The notes: a model not told the origin generated them from the sequence alone. A stretch of DNA of 34,042 nucleotides from an uncultured Flavobacteriales bacterium (GCA_903823565.1 CAIJTF010000006.1:1-34042); one strand, 5' to 3'; positions 25,231 through 33,438 are shown, counted from the first letter of the stretch. Translations and numbers: made by a program.

Positions 25231-25902
25231 ATGAACGTAATAATCGCTGATAGCAATGAGTTGGTTCGAGCGGGGGTGAAAGCCATCGTGAAGGATATGG
25301 AAGAAGTAACCCTTTACGGTGAGGCTAGGAATTCCCAAGAGCTCGGCAACTTGCTTTTAGGATTAGATGCGGCGGTCATTCTCATCGATTTTACAGCGAA
25401 CGGATTTTGCATTGACGATATTCCCAATGGATTGAGAACGAATCCGGACTTTCGGTTTGTTGCATTAACCTATATTCAGTCACCACAAACCTTGCAGGAT
25501 GCCCTCAAAGGCGGGGTCATGGGATACGTAAAGAAAGATTGTGATCTTCACGAAATCATGGACGCAATTCGTGAAACCGCACAAGGGAATAAGTTCTTTT
25601 GTGGTAAAATTCTTGAAACCATTCACGAGGCGAACCTCGATCCCGACGATTTAGACCGAAGTCAACTTTCTTGTGATCCTGTACTTATTTCGGAAAGAGA
25701 AAATGAAATCATTGTTTTAATTTCTGAAGGATATACCAATGAGCAAATTGCTGATATGCTCTTTTTAAGTCGCCACACCGTGAACACGCATCGGAAAAAT
25801 ATTTTATCTAAATTGGGCGTAAAAAATACGGCGGGAATTGTCATGTATGCCGTGAAAACACAGTTAGTCTCTCCCAATAAATTCCTTTTTGCCTCTAATT
25901 GA
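25231..25902 (+). CDS. LuxR/NarL-type response regulator
   Basis: A 223-residue two-domain protein. The receiver domain (about 1-120) has the phospho-acceptor Asp53 (VILIDFT), Thr80 and a Lys at 101/102 (YVKKD). At the N-terminus only one acidic residue, Asp7 (IIADSNE), replaces the usual pair. The C-terminal LuxR helix-turn-helix is at about 152-215 (LISERENEIIVLISEGYTNEQIADML ... SRHTVNTHRKNILSKLGV). It would regulate transcription on phosphorylation by a histidine kinase; no kinase lies nearby, so it is an orphan regulator. Its stop overlaps the converging TonB receptor stop by 8 bases. Confidence 0.9.
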   Translation: MNVIIADSNELVRAGVKAIVKDMEEVTLYGEARNSQELGNLLLGLDAAVILIDFTANGFCIDDIPNGLRTNPDFRFVALTYIQSPQTLQDALKGGVMGYVKKDCDLHEIMDAIRETAQGNKFFCGKILETIHEANLDPDDLDRSQLSCDPVLISERENEIIVLISEGYTNEQIADMLFLSRHTVNTHRKNILSKLGVKNTAGIVMYAVKTQLVSPNKFLFASN

Positions 25903-28525
25903 TGGCGCAGGTAAACTTTAGGTTTACCCTTCGTTGTGTTAGGTAGTTAGGGATGCTGTAAAAACGTCCCTGAACGTCTTGAATCCACTGTTTTGAGAGC
26001 ACATTGTTAATACCGAGAACATTGAAAATTTCTAAGGAAAGGTTTGATTTAGAAATGTGTTTGCTCCAAAAGCTGTTTGTTTTTTTGCTGGCTAATTGAT
26101 AGGTTAAGCCTAAATCTACGCGAAAATAAGATTTCATTCGCAAGGTATCTTTGTAACGATCCATGCCCGGTGGGCCGTAGGGTAATGGGGCTCCGTATTG
26201 TAAGCCCATTTGAACCGTAAATTGTTCGAATCCTGGCATTTCATCTTGAACCAGCGTGCCTAGGGTTAGCCATTGTTCAGTGGGGCGCGGGATATATCCT
26301 GGATAGAAAACAGCGGTATCGACCACTACTTGATCTTGGCTGTAACCAAAAATGATGCGTTCACCAGCTGCGTTATAATATTCGGTATACTGATCATTCT
26401 TGATATCTTCTTTGGTTTGTAAAAGGCCCAGTTTGAAAAAGGATTCTATTCCTGGCACGAATTCGCCATTTATGTTCAAATCGATTCCATAGGCGTATGC
26501 AACGGCATTGTTGTTCGCATAGTACCGCGTTCTTACGTTTTCAATTTCGTAGGGATTAACATCCCAAAGGTATTTGTAGTAAAGTTCCCCAGAGAATTTG
26601 AATGGGTTGTCTCGCTCCCAGAGGTTGAAGTTAAAATCTGCTCCAAAAACAGCATGCAAGGACTTTTGCGACTGTACCCCAGGGTTGAGCGTACCGTCAA
26701 AGGTTCTAAATTCCCGGTACAATGGGGGTTGGTAATACAGTCCAGAGGAAAGCCTGTAACTCACGTTTCTTCGAACGACTTGATTATTTCTTTGCATGTA
26801 TGACCTCGGGTAGAATAAAAACGTAATTCTTGGGGTGATGTAAAATTCTTGATTAATGGAGGTGTATCCCATGCGGTTTCCGATTGATATAGCAAGCTTG
26901 GATGCGGTTACAGCAAGGGTATCCTTCAAATAGGTGATGGTTTTATTTCCATTCAACAAGGTTTTTTTTCGTGCCTTTACGGGGACATTATAGCGGTTGA
27001 AGGAACAGCTAAAATTCCATTGTCCAAAGGCGCTGCTGCGATGGTTCAGTAAGGATAAATCTCCTTTAATGGTCTCGAACAACTCAATTTCATTATCCTG
27101 TGGTGTTTGAGGAAGGCTGTAACCAGCAGAATCAATCATTTTCCATTCGCTCAGGCGATCTTCGAATCGGTGAAGTTCGTATCCTAATCCCCACTTTAAT
27201 TGTGAAAAAATAAATCGCCCAGGATGAGCGATAGAAAAGTCTTTTTTTAGCATTAAATCACCCAGCAATTGTCCGGAATAAATTTGCGCTGATAAGCGAT
27301 TCCGAGCGTGATTCAGAAAGGTCCCAATGCCTAAAACAGCGATGGAATCACCGTATTCTTCCTTTGATGGATCCGTTTCCAATTCGTTGATGTAGTATTG
27401 GCCTTGGATATCATAGTATTCCCTTTCGTCCGATTGAAAAGCCGAAAGCATGAGAGCCATGTTTAATTTATCGTTTGGTTTGAAGGCAAGACTGGTGCCT
27501 AACATACCCGTTTGAAATTGGGTCTTCTCTTGCCCATCGAAATAAATTCGAAACGAATAGGCTTCGTTTGCCGTACCAAAATCGGTATTTGAAGTACGCG
27601 GTTCAAACTGATAATTATTGGACGAATAATGGGCGATTATGGACCACGTAAGTTTAGGGTTTATTTTACATTCTGTCAGGAGTTGGCCGTCCGAAAAAAC
27701 GGGATTATATGCCCCTTTGGTGGGGAGAGAATTTAACAAATAGCGATTGGATCGATAGCGCGCACCCAAAAGATAAGTCCATTTTTTCCCTAAGGAGTCT
27801 TCAACATGGATTTCTTGATTCAAAAGGGAAAGGGTTAGGCTGCTTTTAAAGACCGTGGGTTTTTTGTACGTAATATCAAGCACTGAACTTAAGCGATCCC
27901 CGAATTGAGCATCGAATCCTCCTGCCGAAAAGCGTATTGACTCTACCAGGGAAGAATGGATAAAACTCATTCCTTCCTGTTGTCCGGACCGGGTCAAGAA
28001 GGGACGGTAAATTTGAAAACCATTGACATACACCAAGTTTTCATCGTAATTGCCTCCACGAACGTTGTAGTTGGAAGTTAATTCGTTATTCGATACGGCG
28101 CCCTTGGTCAGGGTTAGGTATTTTTCTACGTTGACCATTTGCCGTAACTCAATCGTGGGTAAATTGCTAAGGTCGAAGGGATCTTCTTTATTCCCAATAA
28201 TTATAACGGATTGTGTTTCTTTAACATTAAACAAAACGTTGGGAAGTTTTTCCTGGAAGAGCTTATTGTTGATGTAGAAGGATCGTTTTTGTTCAATGGA
28301 CTGGTAAGTAAAGGTAAGGCGTAAGGTATCGTTAAAAGTACCCAGCATTTGATAACGGCCTTTATTATCCGTTGAAGTTCGCTCGGATGGATTATTTGTT
28401 TTAAATACAGTAACCCCCTTTATCGGATTATTTTTCCCATCGTAGCAGTACCCCTCTAGCATAGGGCGTTGTGACCGAAAGCAATGGGATACAAAAAACA
28501 AAAGGAGGATTAGTGCAAATCTCAC
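25895..28525 (-). CDS. TonB-dependent outer-membrane receptor with carboxypeptidase-like N-terminal domain
   Basis: A roughly 876-residue outer-membrane protein. The likely start is GTG at 28525, giving a signal peptide (VRFALILLLFFVSHCFRSQ); a longer frame to 28558 begins at TTG and a shorter ATG would lose the signal. The first 85 mature residues form a carboxypeptidase-regulatory-like beta domain (LEGYCYDGKNNPIKGVTVF). The plug domain follows (SNYNVRGGNYDENLVYVNG; FSAGGFDAQFGDRLSSVLD), then a 22-strand-type barrel to the C-terminus. No SusD partner is next to it, so a glycan role is not indicated; the substrate is unknown. TATTTTTG on the minus strand (28537-28530) resembles a -7 box but lies too close to the GTG to be certain. 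Confidence 0.88.
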   Translation of the reverse strand: MRFALILLLFFVSHCFRSQRPMLEGYCYDGKNNPIKGVTVFKTNNPSERTSTDNKGRYQMLGTFNDTLRLTFTYQSIEQKRSFYINNKLFQEKLPNVLFNVKETQSVIIIGNKEDPFDLSNLPTIELRQMVNVEKYLTLTKGAVSNNELTSNYNVRGGNYDENLVYVNGFQIYRPFLTRSGQQEGMSFIHSSLVESIRFSAGGFDAQFGDRLSSVLDITYKKPTVFKSSLTLSLLNQEIHVEDSLGKKWTYLLGARYRSNRYLLNSLPTKGAYNPVFSDGQLLTECKINPKLTWSIIAHYSSNNYQFEPRTSNTDFGTANEAYSFRIYFDGQEKTQFQTGMLGTSLAFKPNDKLNMALMLSAFQSDEREYYDIQGQYYINELETDPSKEEYGDSIAVLGIGTFLNHARNRLSAQIYSGQLLGDLMLKKDFSIAHPGRFIFSQLKWGLGYELHRFEDRLSEWKMIDSAGYSLPQTPQDNEIELFETIKGDLSLLNHRSSAFGQWNFSCSFNRYNVPVKARKKTLLNGNKTITYLKDTLAVTASKLAISIGNRMGYTSINQEFYITPRITFLFYPRSYMQRNNQVVRRNVSYRLSSGLYYQPPLYREFRTFDGTLNPGVQSQKSLHAVFGADFNFNLWERDNPFKFSGELYYKYLWDVNPYEIENVRTRYYANNNAVAYAYGIDLNINGEFVPGIESFFKLGLLQTKEDIKNDQYTEYYNAAGERIIFGYSQDQVVVDTAVFYPGYIPRPTEQWLTLGTLVQDEMPGFEQFTVQMGLQYGAPLPYGPPGMDRYKDTLRMKSYFRVDLGLTYQLASKKTNSFWSKHISKSNLSLEIFNVLGINNVLSKQWIQDVQGRFYSIPNYLTQRRVNLKFTCAIN

Positions 28526-28638
28526 GGAACAAAAATAAACCAAAACGCCATAGTACAAGAATTATTTTTGATGAATTGCTCTTGCGATTATTTCCCTTCT
28601 TTTGGCATTTGATTGTTCGCATTTTTCCGATTATTTAT

Positions 28639-28646
28639 TATATTTG
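28639..28646 (+). promoter_or_regulatory. -7 element upstream of tRNA-His
   Basis: TATATTTG, consensus -7 box, 12 bases before the tRNA. A weak -33 candidate TTCG (28616-28619) lies 19 bases upstream. Confidence 0.55.
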
Positions 28647-28658
28647 TCCCCCTAAAAC

Positions 28659-28733
<75 letters not shown>

Positions 28734-28734
28734 C

Positions 28735-28760
28735 AAAGTCCCTGTAAAGGGACTTTTTTG
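28735..28760 (+). terminator. Intrinsic terminator after tRNA-His
   Basis: Stem AAAGTCCC (28735-28742) / GGGACTTT (28749-28756), 6-base loop, T run to 28759. Confidence 0.88.
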
Positions 28761-28910
28761 TTTTTTATAAATCCTTTTGAAGGGATACTCGACAAGATAA
28801 ATTTTGTGAATCTGGCGTATCATGGAATTTCAACTGAAAAAGTTGTTCGGTAAACCCCAACCTTCTTGGATAAAAAAAATTGCATATTTGTGGGTAAAAA
28901 ATTTCCAATT

Positions 28911-29372
28911 ATGAAACGAATAGTCTTTTCCTTGGCATTGTACATGACCCTGTTCGGTTGTGGTTCAGGTTCTGAAAATACTACTTCAGAATCCACGACA
29001 AACCCCAAAGAAACAACGCCTAACGTCAGCGATAACCAAGAAACGAAAAAACCATTAACCACTATTTCTTTTGATAAAATGTTGCATCATTTCGGAAAAA
29101 TAGCACCGGACAAAGATTACATTGCCAAGTTTACCATCACGAATACTGGTGAAAACCCTCTGTATATCAGCGATGTAAACCCCATCTGTGGCTGTATCGT
29201 TTCCGATTGGAACAAGGAGGCTATAGCGCCTGGAAAATCCGATATCATTCAATTAACCTATCATCCTGGACCTAAGCTTTCTGGTCCTCAACACAAAACA
29301 GCAACGGTGTTTTTTAATACGAAGGAAGAGTTTGCTGTGTTGGATTTAAAAGCTGAGGTAATAAAAAAGTAA
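28911..29372 (+). CDS. DUF1573 domain lipoprotein
   Basis: A 153-residue predicted lipoprotein. The signal peptide ends in a lipobox TLFGC with lipidated Cys17; a low-complexity Ser/Thr/Asn linker (about 18-48) follows. The DUF1573 domain covers about 50-150, with the usual beginning (ISFDKMLHHFGKI), FTITNTGENPLYISDV, CGCIVSDW and APGKSDIIQLTYHPG. Such domains are Ig-like and of unknown function. The ATG at 28911 is preferred over an upstream start at 28866 because it gives a correct signal peptide. It is 2 bases from the hydrolase gene and so first in a three-gene operon. Confidence 0.88.
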   Translation: MKRIVFSLALYMTLFGCGSGSENTTSESTTNPKETTPNVSDNQETKKPLTTISFDKMLHHFGKIAPDKDYIAKFTITNTGENPLYISDVNPICGCIVSDWNKEAIAPGKSDIIQLTYHPGPKLSGPQHKTATVFFNTKEEFAVLDLKAEVIKK

Positions 29373-29374
29373 TT

Positions 29375-30229
29375 ATGAAAATACACACCATAGAAACAGG
29401 TTTTTTTAAACTGGATGGTGGGGCAATGTTTGGAGTGGTTCCTAAATCGCTTTGGCAAAAGACAAACCCAGCCGATGAAAACAACATGTGCACGTGGGCG
29501 CTTCGGTGTATGCTTCTTGAGGATGGCGATCGTTTGATCTTGATCGATACAGGAATAGGGAACAAGCAATCCGAAAAGTTTTTCTCACATTATTATTTAC
29601 ATGGTCAGGCAAGTCTTGTTTCTTCCTTGAAGGAAAAGGGCTTCCATCCTGATGATATTACCGACGTTATTTTAACCCATTTGCATTTTGATCACTGTGG
29701 TGGTGCGGTGGCGTGGGACTCTTCCAAAGATCGTTATGATCCCGTATTTAAAAACGCAGTCTATTGGAGTAACGCACTGCATTGGGAATGGGCCACTCAA
29801 CCGAATCCTCGTGAAAAAGCCTCCTTTCTCTCTGAAAATATCGCACCAATTAAAGAATGTGGACAATTATCGTTTATTGAGCGGCAGGGATCTTGGGCAA
29901 GAGGGGCCTTCCCAGACGTGGATGTTTTGTTTGTTGATGGGCACACAGAGAGTATGATGATTCCGCATGTGCGCTATCGTGGAAAAACCATTGTTTTCAT
30001 GGCGGATTTATTACCGAGCGTTGGTCATATTCCTTTGCCGTATGTTATGGGGTACGATACGCGGCCTCTGCTAACAATGGATGAAAAGGTAGCTTTTTTA
30101 AACCGGGCTGTAGAAGCGGAGTACATTTTATTTTTGGAGCACGATGCGGTCAATGAATGTTGTACCTTGGTACAAACGGACAAGGGGATTCGGTTAGGAG
30201 AGGCTTTTCCATTTTCTGAAATTGAATGA
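29375..30229 (+). CDS. Metallo-beta-lactamase-fold hydrolase
   Basis: A 284-residue cytoplasmic protein (no signal peptide) of the MBL fold. The metal motif THLHFDHCGG gives His102, His104, Asp106 and His107; downstream candidates are the His of FVDGHTESM, the Asp of VFMADLLPSVGH and the His of LFLEHDA, completing a binuclear site. The overall layout resembles the AHL-lactonase/YtnP-like group of quenching lactonases and related esterases, but the substrate is not known. It overlaps the thioesterase gene by 4 bases (ATGA), so the two are translated together. Confidence 0.9.
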   Translation: MKIHTIETGFFKLDGGAMFGVVPKSLWQKTNPADENNMCTWALRCMLLEDGDRLILIDTGIGNKQSEKFFSHYYLHGQASLVSSLKEKGFHPDDITDVILTHLHFDHCGGAVAWDSSKDRYDPVFKNAVYWSNALHWEWATQPNPREKASFLSENIAPIKECGQLSFIERQGSWARGAFPDVDVLFVDGHTESMMIPHVRYRGKTIVFMADLLPSVGHIPLPYVMGYDTRPLLTMDEKVAFLNRAVEAEYILFLEHDAVNECCTLVQTDKGIRLGEAFPFSEIE

Positions 30230-30645
30230 TGTCTCCGGAAGCTATAGTAAACCAAATGTTAAGCGATGATGCCTTTAGTGCCTTGCTCGGAATGCACGTG
30301 GAACAAGTTTCTCCAGGGAGTGCTGTAGTATCGTTAAGGATTGAACCATCAATGGTTAATGGATTCCAAATAGCCCATGGAGCCATCGCATATGCACTTG
30401 CTGATTCAGCCATGGCGTTTGCTTCTAATGCCTTTGGAAAGAAATCGTTTAGTGTGGAAACATCCATTTCCCATGTCAAAAAGGGGGCATTAGCGGACGT
30501 CCTTACGGCTCGATGTTCCTTACTTCATGCGGGCAACAAATCGGCGATTTATGGGGTTGAGGTTAAAAATCAAAAGGAGGAATTAATAGCGCATTTTAAA
30601 GGCACGGTATACGTATCCGACGAGGCTTGGGAATTGAACCCATAG
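30226..30645 (+). CDS. PaaI-like hotdog-fold thioesterase
   Basis: A 139-residue hotdog protein. The active-site helix is AHGAIAYALADSAMAFAS with His51 and Asp60, preceded by VNGFQ, the PaaI pattern in which the Asp activates water to cleave acyl-CoA. Strands SVETSISHVKKGALADVLTARC and SAIYGVEVKNQKEELIAHFKGTVYV complete the fold. Two Met codons open the frame (30226 and 30229). It is the last gene of the DUF1573-MBL-thioesterase unit. The natural substrate (phenylacetyl-CoA intermediates or another aromatic or acyl-CoA) is not determined. Confidence 0.88.
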   Translation: MMSPEAIVNQMLSDDAFSALLGMHVEQVSPGSAVVSLRIEPSMVNGFQIAHGAIAYALADSAMAFASNAFGKKSFSVETSISHVKKGALADVLTARCSLLHAGNKSAIYGVEVKNQKEELIAHFKGTVYVSDEAWELNP

Positions 30646-30693
30646 GTAATCTAGCCAGCGCTTGCATATTTTCCTTGAAACTTTACGTTTAGT

Positions 30694-30724
30694 TTTGCAA
30701 AATTCAAAAAAGCACGTACTTTTG
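30694..30724 (+). promoter_or_regulatory. Promoter of tRNA-Asp
   Basis: TTTG (30694-30697), 19-base spacer, TACTTTTG (30717-30724), exact consensus. The predicted start near 30731 leaves about 60 bases of leader, which holds a hairpin TACCGCT-GT-AGCGGTA at 30756-30771, perhaps used in 5' processing. Confidence 0.75.
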
Positions 30725-30792
30725 TTGTCTCTTAAAAGAGCACACGTTTTTCGAATACCGCTGTAGCGGTAGTCAGAAATGGCAGAAAAAAC

Positions 30793-30866
30793 GGTTTGGT
30801 AGTTCAGTTGGTTAGAATACCTGCCTGTCACGCAGGGGGTCGCGGGTTCGAGTCCCGTCCAGACCG
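30793..30866 (+). tRNA. tRNA-Asp (anticodon GTC)
   Basis: Acceptor GGTTTGG / CCAGACC pairs fully (one G-T), D stem GTTC/GAAT, anticodon stem CCTGC/GCAGG with loop CTGTCAC (anticodon GTC), T arm GCGGG-TTCGAGT-CCCGT, discriminator G73 as expected for Asp. No CCA is encoded. Confidence 0.96.
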
Positions 30867-30868
30867 CG

Positions 30869-30898
30869 AAAAAGCTCAGTCTCTTGACTGGGCTTTTT
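30869..30898 (+). terminator. Intrinsic terminator after tRNA-Asp
   Basis: Stem AAAAAGCTCAGTC (30869-30881) / GACTGGGCTTTTT (30886-30898), one G-T wobble, 4-base loop. Confidence 0.88.
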
Positions 30899-30974
30899 GC
30901 GTTTTTAATGACGTTGAACGTTAACTTGAAAAAGACAAGAAATCGCAATATGACCAAACTTTCCGAAAAAATGT

Positions 30975-31006
30975 TGCGCGTTTCCCCAAGGCCCACCCTT
31001 TGGGTC
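30975..31006 (+). repeat. 32-bp direct repeat, copy 1
   Basis: Matches the copy at 31156-31187 at 28 of 32 bases. Shared core CAAGGCCCACCC and TTGGGTC. Confidence 0.8.
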
Positions 31007-31155
31007 CTCCGGCAGGTGGGAGGTATTCCCGTAGACTTTTTATTGAAATTTTCGTTTTTGCGGATATCTTACTTCTGCCACTTACACTTCGATACGTCCT
31101 TCGGACTACTCAGTGTCCGTGGAAAAGCAACAATACAAAAATTAACCTAGGAAGG

Positions 31156-31187
31156 TGCGCTTTTTCGCAAGGCCCACCCCTTGGGTC
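31156..31187 (+). repeat. 32-bp direct repeat, copy 2
   Basis: Second copy, 181 bases after copy 1. The core CAAGG-CCCACC-CCTTG can form a small hairpin. Possible dispersed repeat or remnant ends of a small element. Confidence 0.8.
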
Positions 31188-31358
31188 ATTTTTTAAATCA
31201 AGTAAGAAATATAAATTCGAAATTCAATATTTTAGTCCCAAGGCTTGTAATTCATAATTCCTGTGAATTGAATTCAATTGTCCGTTTGATAACTGTTAAT
31301 TAATTGCCAGCAAAAGGGAAAAGGACATGCCTTTAATAAAATGGGTCTGAGCTAAATG

Positions 31359-31727
31359 TTATTGTTCAGAATGATTCTTGTTTTGGAGAATAGCAATAAT
31401 TTCATCTTTTCCTTTAAGAAGTTGTTTGTACAATTCTTCTACTTTTTCAATTTCCGTATTATTATAAGCCACAAACTTTCCCCCGTGTTGTTCTTGGATA
31501 TAATTATTGAAAATTAAATTATCATTGAACGCTAAAAGTTGCGATAGGCTTACCGATAGGGCTTTTGCAATACCCACTAACGTTTCGAACTTCGGTGATA
31601 ACTCCCCTTTTTCGATTCGACTTATCGTTTTTTGGTCCATCCGAATTTCATCGGCAAGGTTTTGTTGAGAAAAACCCTTTAATTCTCTAATTTTTCGAAT
31701 GTTCTCCCCAAGCTCATTATTTGTCAT
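31359..31727 (-). CDS. XRE-family helix-turn-helix regulator
   Basis: A 122-residue protein with a Cro/C1-type HTH at about residues 5-62 (NIRKIRELKGFSQQNLADEI ... DQKTISRIEKGELSPKFETLVGIAKALSVSLSQLL). The C-terminal 60 residues (NNTEIEKVEELYKQLLKGKDEIIAIL) look like a short coiled-coil dimerisation segment. ATG at 31727. It stands alone, divergent from the secreted protein gene at 31899; two direct repeats immediately upstream suggest it represses itself. Base composition is lower in GC than the core genes to the left. Its targets are unknown; the neighbouring secreted protein is a candidate. Confidence 0.9.
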   Translation of the reverse strand: MTNNELGENIRKIRELKGFSQQNLADEIRMDQKTISRIEKGELSPKFETLVGIAKALSVSLSQLLAFNDNLIFNNYIQEQHGGKFVAYNNTEIEKVEELYKQLLKGKDEIIAILQNKNHSEQ

Positions 31728-31759
31728 GCCTAAAATAGATTTTATGTGCCTAAAGTAGA
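31727..31759 (-). promoter_or_regulatory. Direct-repeat operator upstream of the XRE gene
   Basis: TGCCTAAAATAGA (31727-31739) and TGCCTAAAGTAGA (31747-31759) are 12/13 identical and spaced 20 bases start to start, about two helical turns. The first abuts the ATG. Each, read on the minus strand, contains a degenerate -7 box (TATTTTAG, TACTTTAG), so binding would block the promoter. Confidence 0.55.
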
Positions 31760-31898
31760 AAATATTGTTTTATGTCAGAAATTTTTTTCCAAATATTTTT
31801 GCAACATATTAATCTCTTAACTTATTGAACTTAAAAAAGAATTAAGTCGTAGGGTTTCAAAAAATGATTATCAAAATTTCGTATCTTAAATAATTCAA

Positions 31899-32381
31899 AT
31901 GAAAAGTATCTTTTTTTTCTTAATTTCAATTTTAGTCAATATTAACGTCTCGGCTCAATATACTACAAAAGCTACAACTAAAAAAGTAGATGTAAAAAAA
32001 GAATGTCAAGCTTGCTTTAAAAAATTCAGTTTTGTAGCGGTTAATGTCAAATGGACTTCAGATTGTCCAACAGACTGGATTAATAAGGATAGGGTAGGTT
32101 GTCTGGTAGATTTAATTCTTTATATGTCTTATAATTCACTTGTCGTTAAGAATATTGATACTTGGAAATCCATACATGACTCGAAGTGTCTTGAAAGTAA
32201 TTCAGGAAAACATCTATGGAAGGAAATGGATAAGACATATACAATGGTGTCAGAAGATCAGGCTTATCCTTTGAGTAAGGATTGGTGTTCCATCATTGAA
32301 TCTACTAAAAGTTCTAGCGAAATCGCATATTTAAATTATCGAGCATCATTTAATCTAGTAAAAAAATGGTTGGCGGAATGA
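31899..32381 (+). CDS. Secreted Cys-containing protein of unknown function
   Basis: A 160-residue protein with a clear signal peptide (KSIFFFLISILVNINVSAQ, cleavage after about residue 20). No family is recognised. The mature part has six Cys (36, 39, 56, 68, 97, 130), including CQAC, which could make disulfides in the periplasm or outside. Lys-rich near the start (TTKATTKKVDVKK). The gene is AT-rich and rich in AAA/TTT codons, unlike the core genes on the left, which suggests recent acquisition. It is divergent from the XRE regulator, 171 bases away. About 170 bases without a gene follow. Confidence 0.72.
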   Translation: MKSIFFFLISILVNINVSAQYTTKATTKKVDVKKECQACFKKFSFVAVNVKWTSDCPTDWINKDRVGCLVDLILYMSYNSLVVKNIDTWKSIHDSKCLESNSGKHLWKEMDKTYTMVSEDQAYPLSKDWCSIIESTKSSSEIAYLNYRASFNLVKKWLAE

Positions 32382-32548
32382 TCTTTTCGCTATTCTCTCC
32401 AATCGGTACTGAACATAGTGTAAATTAATCTGCCCCCTTTTATTCACAGCGTTTTCATTTAAAATAACAAAAAATTAACAAAAATCGTTAACCTTTTGGC
32501 CTTTCTTTCATTCTTAGGATAATCCGTTTAACCCTTAAAATTTATCCT

Positions 32549-32950
32549 ATGAAAAGAGTATTTGGGATCATTCTCCTAGTGCCGCTGTTTTCTTTCGCCC
32601 AATGGAAAAACATGTCGCGGTTCAATGATGTGGGCGGCACTAATTTTCAACTTCATGTACGCAATGCGGATGATGCTTTCCGTTTGCTCTCCGAAACCTT
32701 ACATAAAAACGGTTACTGCAATGAAAAAGACTTGGTATTTAAAAAGGGAGCTAATATGCCTTTGTATACGTACAAAGTCGATCCATTAAACAACGAATTT
32801 GTTTATGTCGTTATGTGTCTTAGGGATCACACCGGTTGGAATATTTCCTTTCAATATATGGAAAACCGTTACCGTTATTTCTTTGATATCATGGAGGACA
32901 ATCAACGCGTCCACGTCATTTATGACCCAGCCCTAGCTGAATTAAAATAG
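32549..32950 (+). CDS. Small secreted protein, paralog A of a tandem pair
   Basis: A 133-residue protein with a signal peptide (KRVFGIILLVPLFSFAQ, cleavage after about 18). No known family is recognised. The mature part shares a scaffold with the next protein: a Gly-x-x-Asn-Phe start, L-x-x-x-N, L-x-F-x-KG, a V-x-P turn, F-x-Y, G-x4-F-x-Y, N-x4-FFD and a final Y-x-P. The layout suggests a small mixed alpha/beta domain. GC content is nearer to that of the core genes than to the 31899 gene. It lies 23 bases before paralog B, both following an AAA/TTAA-rich leader ending ATCCTATGAA, so they are one transcription unit. No promoter is clear upstream. Confidence 0.72.
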   Translation: MKRVFGIILLVPLFSFAQWKNMSRFNDVGGTNFQLHVRNADDAFRLLSETLHKNGYCNEKDLVFKKGANMPLYTYKVDPLNNEFVYVVMCLRDHTGWNISFQYMENRYRYFFDIMEDNQRVHVIYDPALAELK

Positions 32951-32973
32951 TATAAACCTTAATCTAAAATCCT

Positions 32974-33438
32974 ATGAATCCAATAAAAGTATATACGATG
33001 TTGCTTTTCAGCGCTGTGGCAACATCCTTTTTTTCGCAATATGAAATGAAAGAGGAATTCGAATTAATGGAGGTAGGGGCTGGAAATTTTTATGGGCACT
33101 TCGATACGGAAGGAGAAGTTCGATCGATGGTGAATGCCGTATTAAAGCACAACCGATTCCCTAAAAGTGAGCTCCTGTTTAATAAAGGCCGTAAGTTGTT
33201 TCATTCTTCATGCCTGGTTAATCCTCGTGACGATCAATTTGCCTATTTCATTCAAGCCGTTCGTGTTCAGGATGGATACGATCTTTATTTTTTATACTGT
33301 CTCAACGAGTTGACCCATTTCTTCGATTACAGTGAAGGAAGCGATTTGTATCGTTTAAAGTATAGTCCTGAGAGCGATGGTCAAAAAACATTTACGAACC
33401 TTTCTGGGGAACTCATTCTCAAACCTAAAGGTAGGTGA
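32974..33438 (+). CDS. Small secreted protein, paralog B of a tandem pair
   Basis: A 154-residue protein with a signal peptide (VYTMLLFSAVATSFFSQ, cleavage after about 22). It aligns with paralog A over about 98 residues with one gap: GAGNF, VLKHN, LLFNKG, LVNPRDDQFAY, GYDLYFLYCLNELTHFFD and YSP. It carries about 20 extra residues at the C-terminus (GQKTFTNLSGELILKPKGR). Function unknown; no enzyme motif or metal site is conserved between the two. A strong terminator follows 36 bases later, closing the two-gene unit. Confidence 0.72.
   Translation: MNPIKVYTMLLFSAVATSFFSQYEMKEEFELMEVGAGNFYGHFDTEGEVRSMVNAVLKHNRFPKSELLFNKGRKLFHSSCLVNPRDDQFAYFIQAVRVQDGYDLYFLYCLNELTHFFDYSEGSDLYRLKYSPESDGQKTFTNLSGELILKPKGR

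Larger units (their letters stand above)
30899..31358. other. Intergenic stretch without a gene
   Basis: No convincing coding sequence on either strand: the open frames here are short, unlike known proteins and run through repeats. It holds the two 32-bp repeat copies listed separately and, between them, a fragment TTCGATACGTCCTTCGGACTACTCAGTGTCC (31089-31119) with a small hairpin GTCCTTCGGAC, resembling dispersed intergenic repeats of Flavobacteriales. From about 31190 it becomes AT-rich. Confidence 0.6.

Noticed and set aside
30583..30996. A 137-residue minus-strand frame
   Set aside because: It is antisense to tRNA-Asp and the thioesterase; the protein text mirrors the tRNA.
30884..31257. 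Two overlapping small plus-strand frames
   Set aside because: They lie in the repeat-rich intergenic region, begin inside the tRNA-Asp terminator or a repeat copy, and resemble no protein family.
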